Assembly: GCA_034766995.1 (NCBI GenBank)
Contig: CM068319.1
Coordinates: 19,004,422-19,068,421, forward strand
Length of the DNA stretch: 64,000 nucleotides
From: Acanthacorydalis orientalis
Taxonomy: Eukaryota; Arthropoda; Insecta; Megaloptera; Corydalidae
Direction: 5' to 3'
In this document: one piece after another, positions 24,259-37,445 of the stretch
Numbering within the stretch: position 1 is the first letter of the stretch
Layout: each line of letters opens with the position of its first letter
Made by a program: the position numbers and the translations under genes
The notes under the pieces: model-generated
What the model was told of the DNA's origin: nothing
Seen by the model: the letters and a program-made list of their open reading frames with translations, nothing else
Database searches by the model: none

Positions 24259-27200
24259 TATTTTTTCACAATAAGTAATGATAAAAAGAAAAATTACCAT
24301 TTTTTTATTTTAGAACCACCCGTCTTAGTTGAACCTGCAAATGAAACCGTTGAAGTAATTAAAAGTGGTAATATTAGATTGTCATGTCATGCAAAAGGTC
24401 ATCCGAAACCAAATTATAATTGGATTATCCCGAGGTATATTATATGGCTAATTAGCAAGTTTAATACTTTTTTATAATATACTTGTTTAATAGAGTAGAC
24501 AGTAAGATTTTAATAACTTAATAATATATCATGAAACAATATAGTTTTATTTTATTAAATAAATTTTTGTATTTCATTTCATTAAAGAAAATTATTAATT
24601 TTTTAATTGTATAACTATTTAAATCACTAAGATTTAATTTTTTTTAATTGAAATATACATATTTTACACTCATAGATTTGTCTTCATTTATTAGTCAGGA
24701 AGCTAATAACTATTTTAAAGACTTTAATTATAGACTACTGTTGTGTTTTTACAATATGGCTGAAGAGGAGATTTAAATCTATTTGATAATATTGTTTAAG
24801 AGATTTTTTTACATAAAATCTATTTTTTGAATGCTTGAAACTGTTCCAAGAAGTACTTTTTTATGAAAATTGAAGTCTTAAATGTATATGAAATCTTTGA
24901 AAACGCAATATTATAAAATAATTTCATATTGATCAGATGTTTTTCTGAGAGAGATAAAATTTAGATAGTTTTTTTTTAAATAAAAATATTTATTTGATAG
25001 TTACGTTTATTCGTTTAATCGACCGTGTAGAAAATTAATTAATTGTATTGTTAAGATAACGATTTTTAATTATATATCTAATAAATTGTTTTATTCCAGC
25101 ACTGTTCGTGAAGATTTAGTTTCAATTGATGGGTATGATTTGTATCTTTTCGATGCTAATTTGGAACAGGAAGGATTATATACTTGTAAAGTATCAAATC
25201 CGGTCGGTACCGAGATTAAAACTTTTAATGTCACAATAGTAGGTACGTTATAGTTACAGTTCAGCTATAAATCACAAACTGATGATTTTTTTGTCTTGAA
25301 GAACCACCTGTAATCGAACGTGTACCACAAAACGGAACAATAACAGTACAAGAATTCGATAATTTCCGATTAGAATGTTATGTTCAAGGAAATCCTAAAG
25401 TAACTTTAAAATGGTACCATAATGGTAATTTAATAACAGAGGAAGAATTTCAACAGTCATTTACAGCAAGAGCGTCAAAAGCAAGCGAAAATGTTTGGCT
25501 ATATGTATTAATAGCACGAAATATTTCCATTGAACATGGTGGAAAATATTCGTGTGTGGGAGTCAATAAAGTTGGACAGAATGAAAGAGATTTTGATGTT
25601 TCTGTTTTAAGTATGTCATATATTTTCCATAATTAATATATTCTTCCATCTAAAAAATGTCATCTTTTTTCAGTGCCACCAAAACTTAATAATGGATACG
25701 GTTCGAGGAAAACAAATTTCCTTGAAGGCCTTCCTATTACTTTACAGTGTATGGTGATAGGTAATCCTGTTCCAGAAATAGAGTGGGAAAAGGATGGTAG
25801 TACTCTTTATAGGAACAATACGTTGGCTTACATTGAACCAAGTGGAGAGTCTTTGTATATTGAAAACGCGCAAATTGAGCACATTGGAAAATACAGGTGT
25901 TTAGCTAAAAATTCAGTTGGCGAAGTCAGTAAAGGTTTTGAGATTAACGTACTTGGTAAGCAAATTTAATTTGGAAGAAAAAATGATGAAATATTTTTTG
26001 TGTTTTTTCAATTTATGTTAATATATTTATTTAAATTCAGTGGCACCACGTTTCACTGAAACAATTCCACTTACTGAAAAATTTGTACCATTAGTTATTG
26101 GAGATACATTACGTTTAAATTGTGATGCAGTTGGTAATCCGCTACCAGATATATTATGGATAAAATATTCGAAAGTATTATTAAATGCTGAATACGAAAA
26201 TGATAATAAAACAATGGTAAAAGAATCTTTATTAAAAATCAATTACATACGAAAATATAATATAGAAGTGTGTGTATATATATATATATATATATAATAT
26301 TTACATATTTATATAAATTTCAGTACATTAATTTCGATATTCATTTTGATACTTTAGTAAATTCATGTATAAATATTGTAATTATTTATAAAAGACGTAT
26401 TTAATGACAAATTATAAAAAATAAAATCATAAATTCTTAATTATACTTGATATATTAGAATATAAACATTTACATGTATAGTAATCCCAAAATTTATGTT
26501 GTCGAAAAGTTCTAGAAAATATAAGTTGAAAACAACATAAATTAAAAACATATATATTTGATGTATATAATAGTGTATAAAAAAGAAATATTCAATTCAA
26601 TTTATTTCTCAATTTTAGAAAAAATAATCTCCCTTATTTCTAATGAAATATAAAATATATTTCTCTTTTAATAACCGGTAAAAATTAACTCTTTCTATTA
26701 AAAATGTATTTATATAAATATATAGTGTTTATCTATATATTAAGTTAAAATATTACTCACTTATTAAGTATAGCTGATTTAAGTCATTCTCATCCGATAA
26801 AATAATTGAAGTTCGTTGTTATGATTATATTTTGATTGTAAAGACCAAAATAATATTACAACGACGCCAAACACTACTAGGTATGTTAGTATCACGGTCA
26901 TAATTTGAATTTTAAATTAGTTCTAGATTTTCTTCTTTAGAAAATCAATAAAAAGAATATTTTTATCTTATCTATATTTTTATTTTATTAATATATGAAG
27001 GTGCAGAAGAATAAAAAATGTTTTTTTATGAAACACAAAATTTTATTAAAAATAAAAATCAAAACGGTATAATATCGAATCCTAAATTATACATTATGAA
27101 CATTTATGATTTATAACTTTTTTTGCGAAGTTTAGATTTATTTCTTTCAAATTAAAATAAAAATCATGAAAAGAAATTTAAAACTGTCCACTTAAGTTGA

Positions 27201-27833
27201 AATAATATGTATGTAAGTTTAAAATACTGTCTTAATTCATGATCGATGTTAGTTCAAAAAGACATTACAGGCAACCTAAATTGAGCGATGACTGTATATA
27301 TTCTTACATAGAAATAATATACAATGAATTTTAATTTTTTTTTATCAACTAGTTATGTTTTAATTTATTTGTTTTTATTATTGAGTTTCACTAAAATATC
27401 TTCAATTCTATAAATTTAAATAATAGATATATTTGTATTTTTCATTTATTCCTTTATATTTTTATCAATAATTTATTATATTAAAATACAAATAAAATTT
27501 AATTCATATATTTGTAGGTTTTACACAATGTTACATTAAAAGATAGCGGCGAATATTCGTGTGTCGCAATTAATTTAGCTGGTGCAATGGAATTTAATTT
27601 CGATGTTTTTGTTCAAGGTAAAATATATTCTCTAAACTATGATAATTGTATATATATATATATATATAATTAAAAATTAATTATTCTTAGAACCTCCTCA
27701 TGTTTTACGAGTCGCCTCAGAACCACCAGATTTAAATGTGAAAGTACAAAGACCGTTTGTCTTACATTGTGATGTTGGAGGTACACCGGAACCTAATATT
27801 ACATGGTATAAGGTACTTATTAAAAATACCTAA

Positions 27834-27873
<40 letters not shown>

Positions 27874-28778
27874 TCTTTGTCTAATTATTTTTAAAGGATG
27901 ACGTACCATTGTCTGCTGTTCATTCAAATAGGACCGATTTTCACATTTCTTCAGATGGAAGTAGATTACAAATAATAAATGCACTTCTATCTGATGCTGG
28001 AAAATATGTATGCAGTGCAGAAAATACAGCTGGAATTATTCAACAAGCATATCATGTGGACGTTACAAGTAAAGATTTAAATTGAATTATAAAAGTATAA
28101 AATAATAAATATAAAAATGAAAGCGCTTAAACGAATATTTTTTGAGAAAATGAGTTATTTATTTCTTTGTTGTATATAACAGTATAATATATAACTGTGA
28201 TTGAAACAAAAATTATAAATACATTATGTTTTATTATGTTTTATTAGTACCAGTGGAATGGAGTCAATGGTCGGATTGGAGTGTATGTTCAGTATCTTGT
28301 GGTCCTGGTCTTAGATTTAGACGACGAACGTGTAACATAGAAGTGGACATGGACGAAAATGAAATTCGAGAACATCTAGATGCTTCCTTGTGCAATGGCT
28401 TAAGTACAGATACAGAAACGTGTCAAATGTTACCTTGTCCAGTATGTATAAGGATCTTTCTTTAAAATCTAAGATATTTTTAGCAAGAAACTTTAGAATA
28501 GTTTATTTAATTATATTGTAATACGATCCTGTGCATTAATAATATATCCTTTAATTAAAAAAATCAATTGCATGTAATTATTAAGATCCATGGTGGCTGG
28601 AGTCTTTGGACCAATTGGACAACATGTTCAGAGACATGTGGACAAGAAGCGATCCGTAAACGATATCGTTATTGTAACAGTCCACAACCTTCATTTGGAG
28701 GGGAACAATGTAATGGTCCTAATACTGAACAAGAACATTGTGATTTACCTTATTGTCCAGTAGATGGAAATTGGTAAG

Positions 28779-28833
<55 letters not shown>

Positions 28834-29508
28834 TAGGTGGATATAATAATGTTTATCTATGGTTTTTTGTATAATATGAATAGGTCTCCCTGGTCTGATT
28901 GGGGATCTTGTTCAGTTACTTGCGGTGCAGGTGTTCGTGCTAGATACCGAAAATGTAATAATCCTAAACCAGCATATGGAGGTGCTCATTGTAAAGGCAC
29001 TAATGTTGATACTAAGGATTGCAATATTCAGTCATGTCCAAGTATGAATATTTTATCATCTATTTTATTTATAAATTAGATAAAAAAACTTTAATAAAAA
29101 ATACAAAGATACTTTAAGAAAAGTTCATGTATAGTCGAATGTCTTCTTTGTAACTTATACCTAAATGTAATTATATGTCTAATATTGTATTTATTTATTA
29201 ATTTTTAATTTACAAAAAGAAAATTCATTCAATTATTTCAGTATTGATAAAATCAAATCTACATTTAATATGAAGCAAGATTGTTATAACAAAAAGTTGT
29301 TATGTTTAAAAATTAGAAATTAATATAAATATATCACTTTATTATCTTTTTTCAGTCGATGGTGGTTGGAGTAACTGGTCACCATGGACTCCTTGTTCTC
29401 AAAGTTGTGGTTCTAGTTCGAAAACAAAACGAAGGACTTGTACTAATCCTGCGCCACAGTTTGGAGGAAAATATTGCGAAGGAGAAAATTTGATGGTAAA
29501 TCAAAATA

Positions 29509-29547
<39 letters not shown>

Positions 29548-30407
29548 ATATTTATAATGTTATAAAGATTGAAAAATGCGATGTGGATCCATGCAAAGCA
29601 CCCCCAAAGCATGCTAATTTACGAGTGAAAGGAATTTTGAATGGTGAGAAAATATCAGATAATCTCATCTCAGCGAATATTTCACAAGATGGAGAGACGA
29701 ATACAGTTTCAGCTACTAGCGATAATTTACTGAAAAATCAGGTAGAATGTTTTTTTTAAAAAAAAAAATAATTCGATAATTTATCTTGGTGATTAAATTG
29801 TTTATACTCGTATTTGATTGTAAGTTCTTACAATTGAGTTTTTGGAACATGAATTATTTGTTTTATTTAGGCTGGATGGTTCCCATACCTAACGTTCCTT
29901 GTAACACCAGTTTCATGGAATCTTGCTGAACAAGAAGAAGAAGAAAGTATTGGATTGTTCAATCAAAAATCGGAAGTAGCATTTTCTACAGGTGAGTGCA
30001 TAGCATGTTTATTGTGAGTTTTGTCAATAAATAAGTAATTAAAAATGGGTTTAAACTAACTGATCTATTAACATGTACAATTAAAAAGAAATAAATACAC
30101 ATAATTAAATAATAATAATAATAAATAAATGTATAATAATGAGAAAAAATAATATTATTAGAAAAATATACATATGTATATAGTAAATGTTTTCGATTTA
30201 TGAATATGTATTAAGTAGTGAGTAAAATATTGTTTTCTGTTTTTTCTGATTACTCTTATTAAAAAAAATATAGGTCAAGAATTAGTAATCAAACATGTAG
30301 GACGAGGAAAAGACAAAAATGGAAATATACAAGTTGAAATAGAAGTAAATGGCGAAGTTCCAATAGTACAAGAGGAAGCTACTGTTTATATAGAACCATT
30401 TTCAGGT

Positions 30408-30496
<89 letters not shown>

Positions 30497-33400
30497 TTTA
30501 GATGTAGATATAGATTTGCTACAGAAAATAAAGCAATGAAATATTGAAAATAAAACCTAATAGAAAACGCTTAATACAAATACATCATTGATATTTTACA
30601 CAAAATATTTAAAATTTATTCTTTCGAATTTGTTCCGTTTATGGAGTTCTCTTCTAGTAATCGAGTTTTCAAGAATTTTCCAGGAGTGCGTTTCAATTAT
30701 TAGTTTTATGTTTCCGATTGCAATATTTTTCAACATATATTTTTCTTCGATATTGGAGAGAAAAATAAATTGTTTTTTTTTTATTTCTTTTAAATGTATG
30801 TTCTTCCCGCTTCAGATTAATTGCGAATAATAAGTTGTGTTTTTATTCACAACATTTTTATATTATTTTTATCTTATTGCCAATGACATATAACGTTTAA
30901 CGTTAAACTAGATAGTCTTAAATCCTAGATTTTTATTTTTTATATATTTTATAACAAAAGTAATCTGTTTTTTTTTTAAAAAAAATGAGGTGACATTTTA
31001 AGAATTATATATATAATTTATTTGTAGAAGAATACATACAGACAGGCCCAAGTACATTATACACAATAGCAGACAATAATTTTAAAGTGGATGGAAGACC
31101 ATTGACATATAAATGGAACAATAATGTTACATACTCACAAGGATCTATGCCGCAAGTATTTCCATATGAATAAAAATCTTTTTAGTTTTGCTACATGTAT
31201 TTGTGTTTTTAAAATAGGTATCTTTACGAAAAGTTGTCAACAAAGAGTATTAACATGGAATATAATCCGCATAGTAGAAAAATGAGATATGTTGTGTCAA
31301 CTGCAATACAAAGAGACAAAAATGAAATCTGTCCAGTCGGTTTTCAGAAAGATCCTCTTCATAATCACTGCATTGGTATGCTTTTTATTTTTCAAATTGG
31401 ATTGAAAATTAAAAAAAAATATACTGTATTTTTTATTTTTTTTTCAAACTTATCTGTTTATACAAGAAACGAACGTTTTTTTTTATTGATATATATTTAG
31501 ATGTCGATGAATGTGAACTGAGAAATGGAGCTGGTTGTCATTCAACTCAATTATGTGAGAATACATTTGGAAGTTTCAGATGTTATTGTCAATCTGGGTA
31601 TAAATCTATAGGTAATGGGCGTCGTTGTTTGGGTAAGTGCTAAAAAATAGTTCTATATTTTTATATGATAACGTGATAAAAATTGGATTATTGTACAACA
31701 TAATATATATATACGGATAAAAATTGGATTATTTGTAGATGTTAATGAATGTCTTCAAAATATTCATCAGTGTTCACATCTGTGTCAAAATATACCTGGT
31801 GGTTATGAATGTACTTGTCCTAAAGGAATGATTCTTGCGTCGGATATGCGTACTTGTGTGAAAATTGGTAATTATTACAATATTTATTATTTAAGAAAAT
31901 GTTCTAGATAGAAAAGTATGTGTATTTTCCTTAGACGAAAGTAATATATTATAGTATGTTGAATTTTCGTTGGAAATTTTAGTGGGAAACATTTTATTAT
32001 TATATTTTATGTATTTGAATATTTAATTATGAATATGTGTTATAACATTTTTTTAAATAATTAAATAATATAAAATTTAACAATAAGAAGTAGAGAGCAA
32101 TTTTTATTACTTAGGGTATAGAAGTCCAAATTCAAAACCTTATGGCGAATTCTTAGAACCACTTTTAGCGAGATACAAATCGCTTAATGGATTTTCTGAT
32201 AGTTTTGAAGAAAGTGTACCGTTTGTACAAGATTTTGATGATGATTTATGCCCACAAGGGTATAAATATGAGCATGGAACCTGTCGAGGTAAATTTTCAA
32301 AGATAGTTGACACCAAAAGTATATTTATTTTATAATTATTTTACAGATATTGATGAATGTTTAGCTGGAACAGATGTTATGTGTAGCGAGGGACAAAGTT
32401 GTCTTAATACGAAAGGATCTTATTTTTGTATACCCATTCCATGCCCTGAAAATTATAAAAGAGATTTAGATAGAAGGTAAGTTTGTTAAAATGTTATTGA
32501 AATTTTGAAAAAAAAAATAATATTGAATAAAAAATGATACTAAATAATTTAAATTGATTTTTTTGTGAAGTATTTTTATACACTGAAATTTGAATAGCGT
32601 TGAATAAATATTTAAATCTATATTAGGTATGAATTGAGAATATAATAGTCTCTTTCGCTTAATTCCACTGAATCCTTGTTATTGTATTTTACTACGATAG
32701 ATTTGGGCACTTGAGCGATTCTCTTGTAGTTTAATGATAAAATTTAGTATCTTCAAGCTATCGAAATAGGGGTTTAAGAGCTAAAACCAATTTTAGTAGA
32801 ATATATCAACAGTGATCCAATAGGATCTAGTCGAAAAGGACAATACAATAAACGAGACAAGTTTAAAAATAAATAATTTTAATTTATTAGATATGTAGTA
32901 TAATCTTTAAAATATTAATATGAAAGTTTTTAAATGTGAAAACTTTTTTCAAATATATATATATTATATATTTAAATATTATTTAAAAAAAAGTCTCCGA
33001 TTTTATTTAAGTAGATATTTTGAGATTGTTTTAAAAGTAAATATTTTATTGCAGTTTTCCATAGTCTGGACCAATAATTTTCTATCTATACATTTTTCGA
33101 TTTATAATTTTTATTTTATTTTGATTTATATTTTTATTATTATTTAAGCTCTTGTATACAATTTTGCGGTGCTAAAAACGCCCCAATTTGTTCCGAAGGA
33201 GCTTTAGTAGCTCAAACAGTAAGTTATACTATGTTAACACTTGAGTCAAATAAAATCAAAGTACGTCAACCCATATTGATGTTACAAATGTACAGCGTGG
33301 ATGGAAAACCTTTACCTAAGAATAGATATACTTTACAGGATAGTACACCAGGTATGAACAATAAATTAATTAAAAAAATATTTTTTTAGAAGAAAATAAA

Positions 33401-34416
33401 TTGAATGAAAATTATTTTATAATTGTTTTTGGAGATTTTGTATTTATTTACAATATTAATATGTATATAGAATAGTTTATAGTGACTAGTTGCAAAATTT
33501 TTATTAATTACTTTAAACAATTCTTTTGTTGAATACGATTAATTTTTTCTAAAATTATAAAATTTTGTTGTGTTAAATTGACAATTAAATCATACATTTT
33601 TATACGGAATTATCTACTTATTGTTTTATAAAGATTTAAAGATGTTTAAATTATGTGAGATTCATTAAAATCCGTTTTTTGATTTCTTTTAAAAGTAACA
33701 ATGGCTATTTCACAAAACGTTTATTTAAGACCTATAGCACTCAAAATTTAATTGAATTATCTGTTTTTCTATTAAATCCATGAATTAAACAAGAAATGTA
33801 TTTTGTAATTTTACACTTCAAAAATATTACAATTTGTGTTGCAGTCTTTTTGCAGGATTTTCTTTATATTAATAATAAAATTTCGTTTTATAATTATTTC
33901 TTAATATACGTATAACGAAATGGAGAATACTTTATTGATAATATTTTAAATGTTTTTAAGGTGACTCATTTGAAGTTGATGTTGAGAATTCTAAAGGTAT
34001 TTTATTGACAAAGGAAGTTCCAGTTCATGATAGAGTGCACAGGTATTTGAATAAAATTATTTTTTTAAAAAAAGCACACTTACACATACACATACACACA
34101 CATATATATATAATATTTATATTAAATGTCAATGACTCCATACCAAATTTTATCTTTTAATCAAATATATAAAAAAATATTGGTCAAAAAGTGCATGCAA
34201 CTTCATTTCCTTATCTGAAAAAATAAAAGATAAGTTAAATGATAATTAAAATCTTATATTTTTTCTAATTATTATACAAATAATATAATTAAATACGTAA
34301 TGATGATTTGTGATTATTACTGGTAAGTAATATTTAAGTTGAATGATCTTCATATCAAAACAGTTTTTTAATTAATCTTTTTCTTACATTTATGGATAAA
34401 TTTGTATACACAAATT

Positions 34417-34474
<58 letters not shown>

Positions 34475-34962
34475 GATTATTCTAAGTAAATTGTTAGTAT
34501 TATTTATATTTGTAGAAAAATACACGGCATAATTTATAAAATTTTTATAATCGATTCCATCATTCAGATGAAAAATAATTTTCATTCGAATTAAATATCT
34601 TAAATAAATAGTTTGTATTTAAAGAAACAACCTAGTTTAGAATGAAAATTTTAATTTGGATATTAGTATTGTTTCTTTCTTACCGAAAGATTTTGTACAA
34701 TACGTCATTAATGAAAAGTTTAATTTAAAAAGTTACGAAATAAAATTTAAATGATTGTACACTACAACAAATTTCAAACATCAATACAATATTAATAATA
34801 GTGTGTATTTGTTATAAAAAATAATAACTGATGTATAATTTCAGGGTAACTATAATAGGAAATTCATATGATGCAGATGGAAAAACTTTATTATATACAA
34901 CAAAGTATATAATCTATATTTATGTATTTGAATAAAATATAAACACAAAATTCTTTATGTTT

Positions 34963-35011
<49 letters not shown>

Positions 35012-36438
35012 GGATAATTGTTAACTTTATTTAATTAATGATGCATATTAACGAAAAATAATAATAAGTAATAATATTAATAATTAGAAAAGTTTATTAT
35101 TAAGAAATAAATAAACTTGTTTTTTTCTAACAAAATATTATTTTACTTTTAATTAGATTCGTAATTGAGTTTTTGTTGATTTTATAAGCTCATATTAATT
35201 TTTATGCTGCTTTTTCATTTACAAAATAGATATTACGAAAATTATTATGAAAAAAATTAAATGATAAATGTGGCAATTACAACAATTTTGAACAATTTGT
35301 AATATTTGTTTATTTAATACTTGGAATCTTATAATACATATTTTGAATAATATTAGTGTTTGATATATTAATCGCATTTTAATATTTAAGGAATTTTTTT
35401 CATTAAGTTTGAGTAATGTAATTGTAGTTAAAATTTTAAGTATAAAAACTACGTAAAACATGTTTATGTACAGAATTAAAAATATATTTATATCAAAACG
35501 TATATAAAAAAGTTCCAATTTGCTTTAAATATATTATGACATGAAAGATAAAATTAAATATGCGCAAGAAATATATTATTATGAATAGAGATTTATATAT
35601 TGTCTCCGATTAATTTCCTATTTTGGAATAGTATTTTTTGCTATTTGATGTGTTCAAATTCTGATTTTCTTCTATACATTTTATGTAAACTTGGGTGTCA
35701 AACAGATGCTTATTAATTTTTAAGAATATTTTTTTTATTAATTATCTACTTATTTTACATACATATCTACCTTTGTACCTATTTTCGATTGTTTTTTTTT
35801 TAATTCTTGTGCTTCTAATTATTATATTTTTATTTTTTTAGAAAGTTGTTTGTTAAATTTCTCTTTCATGTTAGTGTTTTTCTTTAATTATGAATCGATC
35901 TTAAAATTTACATTTTGTATAAAAAAAATCGATTGCATTAAAATTTTGTTTAGTGAATATTAACTGCTTCAGATAAATAGCTTAGAGAAATAAATTTTAT
36001 ACTTTATAATCCTTCCATATTTTTCAATTTTAATGGTTATTTAATTCATTCGATATATCTAAAATAGATACAAGCGATCAGATGGGATTTCTTAGTAACA
36101 TATATTTAACAAATCAAATTATTTTTATGAATTGTCAATAATTGAGGGAACTATTTATATCATTTAAAGTATTAAATAAAACTAGACGATTTGAGACAAC
36201 TCCATGATTTTTTAAGAATTCCATTCGTCCATACACTTAACGTACATTATATTAATCCATATAAACATTTTATTCATAATTGTTAATGATTATTATTTTG
36301 TTATATTTTTGAAATTTATTATGACCCTTGATTTTTATATTCATCGTACAATTACTTGCGCATTTTTTATATTATCTTTAAATAAATATATAAAAAATAA
36401 TTATTAAAGAAAGTGTTTTTAATATAAGAACGTATATT

Positions 36439-36505
<67 letters not shown>

Positions 36506-37035
36506 GATAGAACCAGAGAATGAATATTATACTTAATATACATTTATTTCTATACAATTTAGTACAAGTTATTGTAATTTAGTAAAACATTTATTATATG
36601 TTTATATTATGCAATACATCATTTTTTAAATAATCATGAATATTTGACAAAAATTAGTTACAACCGAATTTTTTTTATAAATAATTTGTATACTTACTAT
36701 TTTGCATTTTTTTGTAATATACTAAGATGTATGTTACAAACATGCAGATAGTTTTATAAAAATGTATATATAAGAAAATTAAATCAAAGAGCATAAAAAT
36801 ATGATTTTATTATGAGAAAGAATTATGAAATGTTGTATAATTCGTTTGCAACTATAAATATTATTTAGTTATAACTAAAAATTTGAATAGTTTTATGTAT
36901 TATAGTTGTCTATCTACTTAAAATAAATATTATATAAATAGATCATGTACTTTACTTTATAAAACTCATACTGAACCCCCATCCTTTTAGTATAGCTATC
37001 GTACAGCTCGTGTTCGGATGAAGTTTGTCCTATAG
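16387..37035 (+). CDS. Hemicentin-like extracellular matrix protein
   Basis: About 47 exons join without a frame break to some 2,778 residues. Exons: 16387-17567, 17677-17834, 18027-18256, 18334-18456, 18663-18896, 19022-19187, 19268-19452, 19511-19583, 19692-19836, then the Ig, TSP1 and C-terminal exons listed in the domain entries, ending 33961-34042, 34845-34904, 36996-37035. A signal peptide (hydrophobic run after KKK at residues 4-6) is followed by an Asn/Ser-rich extension to residue ~393. After it come von Willebrand A (~395-564), a linker region (~565-783), 13 Ig domains (~784-2003), 4 TSP1 (~2004-2230), G2F (~2231-2462), 3 EGF (~2463-2651) and a fibulin-type tail. This order is that of the hemicentins (HMCN1, C. 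elegans HIM-4), secreted proteins of basement membranes and cell anchorage. Human HMCN1 has many more Ig domains. Two splice sites are unusual (after 21041, before 31234). An alternative stop exists at 34933. Confidence 0.93.
17677..18456 (+). other. von Willebrand A domain of hemicentin (exons 2-4)
   Basis: Exons 17677-17834, 18027-18256 and 18334-18456. The metal-ion site reads [12 protein letters not shown], the hemicentin form of DxSxS with Thr at the middle position. It is followed by [17 protein letters not shown] and [10 protein letters not shown], which supply further metal-site and beta-strand residues. The domain should bind a divalent cation and a ligand. Confidence 0.9.
21903..22690 (+). 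other. Hemicentin intron inside Ig domain 6
   Basis: AT-rich intron of 788 bases between the two halves of the sixth Ig domain (donor GTATTG, acceptor ATTTTAG). No repeats or hidden exons stand out. Confidence 0.6.
23356..24050 (+). other. Hemicentin intron inside Ig domain 8
   Basis: Intron of 695 bases with a (TA)n tract at about 23969-23997, close to the acceptor. No exon is visible in it. Confidence 0.6.
24435..25099 (+). other. Hemicentin intron inside Ig domain 9
   Basis: Intron of 665 bases, AT-rich, without microsatellites or recognisable elements. Confidence 0.6.
26268..27517 (+). other. Hemicentin intron inside Ig domain 12
   Basis: Intron of 1,250 bases. The donor is GTGTGT and runs straight into a TG/TA microsatellite (26268-26297). 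The two halves join in phase 0 to read [18 protein letters not shown]. The remainder is AT-rich with nothing recognisable. Confidence 0.65.
28248..29495 (+). other. Four thrombospondin type 1 repeats of hemicentin
   Basis: Exons 28248-28441, 28586-28773, 28884-29041 and 29356-29495 each encode one repeat. Signature starts are [45 protein letters not shown] and [15 protein letters not shown]. The WxxWxxW tracts are the usual sites for C-mannosylation. The third exon starts within a Trp codon. A (TA)n tract occupies much of the intron at 28774-28883. Confidence 0.93.
29568..31375 (+). other. Nidogen-like G2F region of hemicentin
   Basis: Exons 29568-29741, 29871-29991, 30274-30405, 31028-31155 and 31234-31375. 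The encoded sequence has the order expected of the G2F beta-barrel found in nidogen and hemicentin. It includes [41 protein letters not shown] (pattern seen, part shown), and a final [12 protein letters not shown] followed by CPVGF. The intron at 30406-31027 begins with a long TA tract. The acceptor before 31234 is weak: a stronger TAG site 16 bases earlier would bring in a stop codon. Confidence 0.8.
30411..30495. repeat. (TA)n-(GA)n tract at the start of a hemicentin intron
   Basis: About 70 bases of TA followed by GAGAGAGAGAGAG, starting only a few bases after the donor at 30406. Confidence 0.9.
31501..34904 (+). other. EGF repeats and fibulin-type tail of hemicentin
   Basis: Exons 31501-31632 (DVDEC), 31739-31867 (DVNEC), 32115-32288 (linker with [13 protein letters not shown]), 32347-32476 (DIDEC), 33149-33351, 33961-34042 and 34845-34904. 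The DxDEC starts and the Asn/Tyr positions fit calcium-binding EGF domains. The last exons ([14 protein letters not shown] onward) resemble the C-terminal module of fibulins and hemicentins. Introns 32477-33148, 33352-33960 and 34043-34844 are AT-rich; the last holds TA tracts at 34076-34112 and 34421-34472. Confidence 0.85.
34905..36995 (+). other. Last hemicentin intron (or intergenic if the gene stops at 34935)
   Basis: About 2.1 kb of AT-rich sequence with TA tracts at about 34969-35005 and 36438-36502. No other exon is visible. If the gene instead reads through the GTATAT donor, translation stops at 34933-34935. That added tail ([12 protein letters not shown] residues) has the composition of TA-rich intron sequence. 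Confidence 0.5.
36996..37035 (+). other. Proposed terminal coding exon of hemicentin
   Basis: After a pyrimidine-rich stretch (CCCCCATCCTTTTAG then TATAG) there is a short exon that joins in phase 2 to 34904 and reads [13 protein letters not shown] followed by TAG at 37033. Hydrophobic and basic residues alternate as in a beta strand. The sequence has clearly more GC than its surroundings, and an AATAAA follows at 37101. A match to a real protein end could not be tested here. Confidence 0.55.
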
Positions 37036-37100
37036 ATTCGATTTCAATTATAGGTCAGTGTTACAATATTTAGTAGTATTTTAAATTTATCTCGAATATT

Positions 37101-37106
37101 AATAAA
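37101..37106 (+). terminator. AATAAA polyadenylation signal after hemicentin
   Basis: AATAAA 66 bases after the proposed hemicentin stop codon and about 250 bases before the TATA box of the next gene. It fits a compact 3' end. Confidence 0.45.
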
Positions 37107-37353
37107 ATTATCATATTTCAATTAGAGTTCATCGACACTCATTTAAAATGTTTTCATATTTTTTTCAAACAATAGTATTTTAATGCATGTTTTATTTTTG
37201 TACTTGAAATTTAAGATATCCTTATTTATATCAATTGTGTGAACTTATCATATTTTTCTTAAATATACTTGTAATGAATTAAAACTGTTCGAATAGATAG
37301 ATAGATTTTATCTATTACATTATAAATTCTATAATGACTTTATTTAAAATTAG

Positions 37354-37386
37354 TATAAATAGTGAAATGTTCTGCGTTGGTTCATT
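37354..37386 (+). promoter_or_regulatory. TATA box and initiator of nrf-6-like gene 2
   Basis: TATAAATA at 37354-37361 is followed 30 bases later by TTCATT (37381-37386), close to the insect initiator consensus TCAKTY. The start codon is at 37446, giving a leader of about 60 bases. The spacing is as expected for a TATA promoter. Confidence 0.5.
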
Positions 37387-37445
37387 ATTAATTATATCTC
37401 AGTATATTTTAATATTTTCAGTTTTTTAGTTTGTCGATTTGAGAA

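Larger units (their letters stand above)
19692..28068 (+). other. Thirteen Ig (I-set) domains of hemicentin
   Basis: Exons 19692-19836, 19934-20196, 20252-20386, 20459-20606, 20678-20802, 20870-21041, 21119-21213, 21287-21437, 21514-21635, 21765-21902, 22691-22822, 22885-23003, 23065-23355, 24051-24198, 24314-24434, 25100-25242, 25302-25610, 25674-25955, 26041-26267, 27518-27617, 27691-27812, 27897-28068. Each domain shows Cys...Trp...Asp/Gly-x-Tyr-x-Cys followed by N-x-x-G, for example [11 protein letters not shown]...AGVYVC and [11 protein letters not shown]...IGKYRC. Domains 10 and 11 each lie in a single exon; most others are split by one intron. Confidence 0.93.

Noticed and set aside
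34905..34935. Read-through end of hemicentin ([10 protein letters not shown], stop)
   Set aside because: Kept only as an alternative: the residues are those of TA-rich intron sequence, and a donor at 34905 joins in phase to a better exon at 36996.
35219..35518. 99-codon minus-strand open frame rich in Ile and Leu
   Set aside because: Typical of AT-rich sequence read in this frame; no recognised domain.
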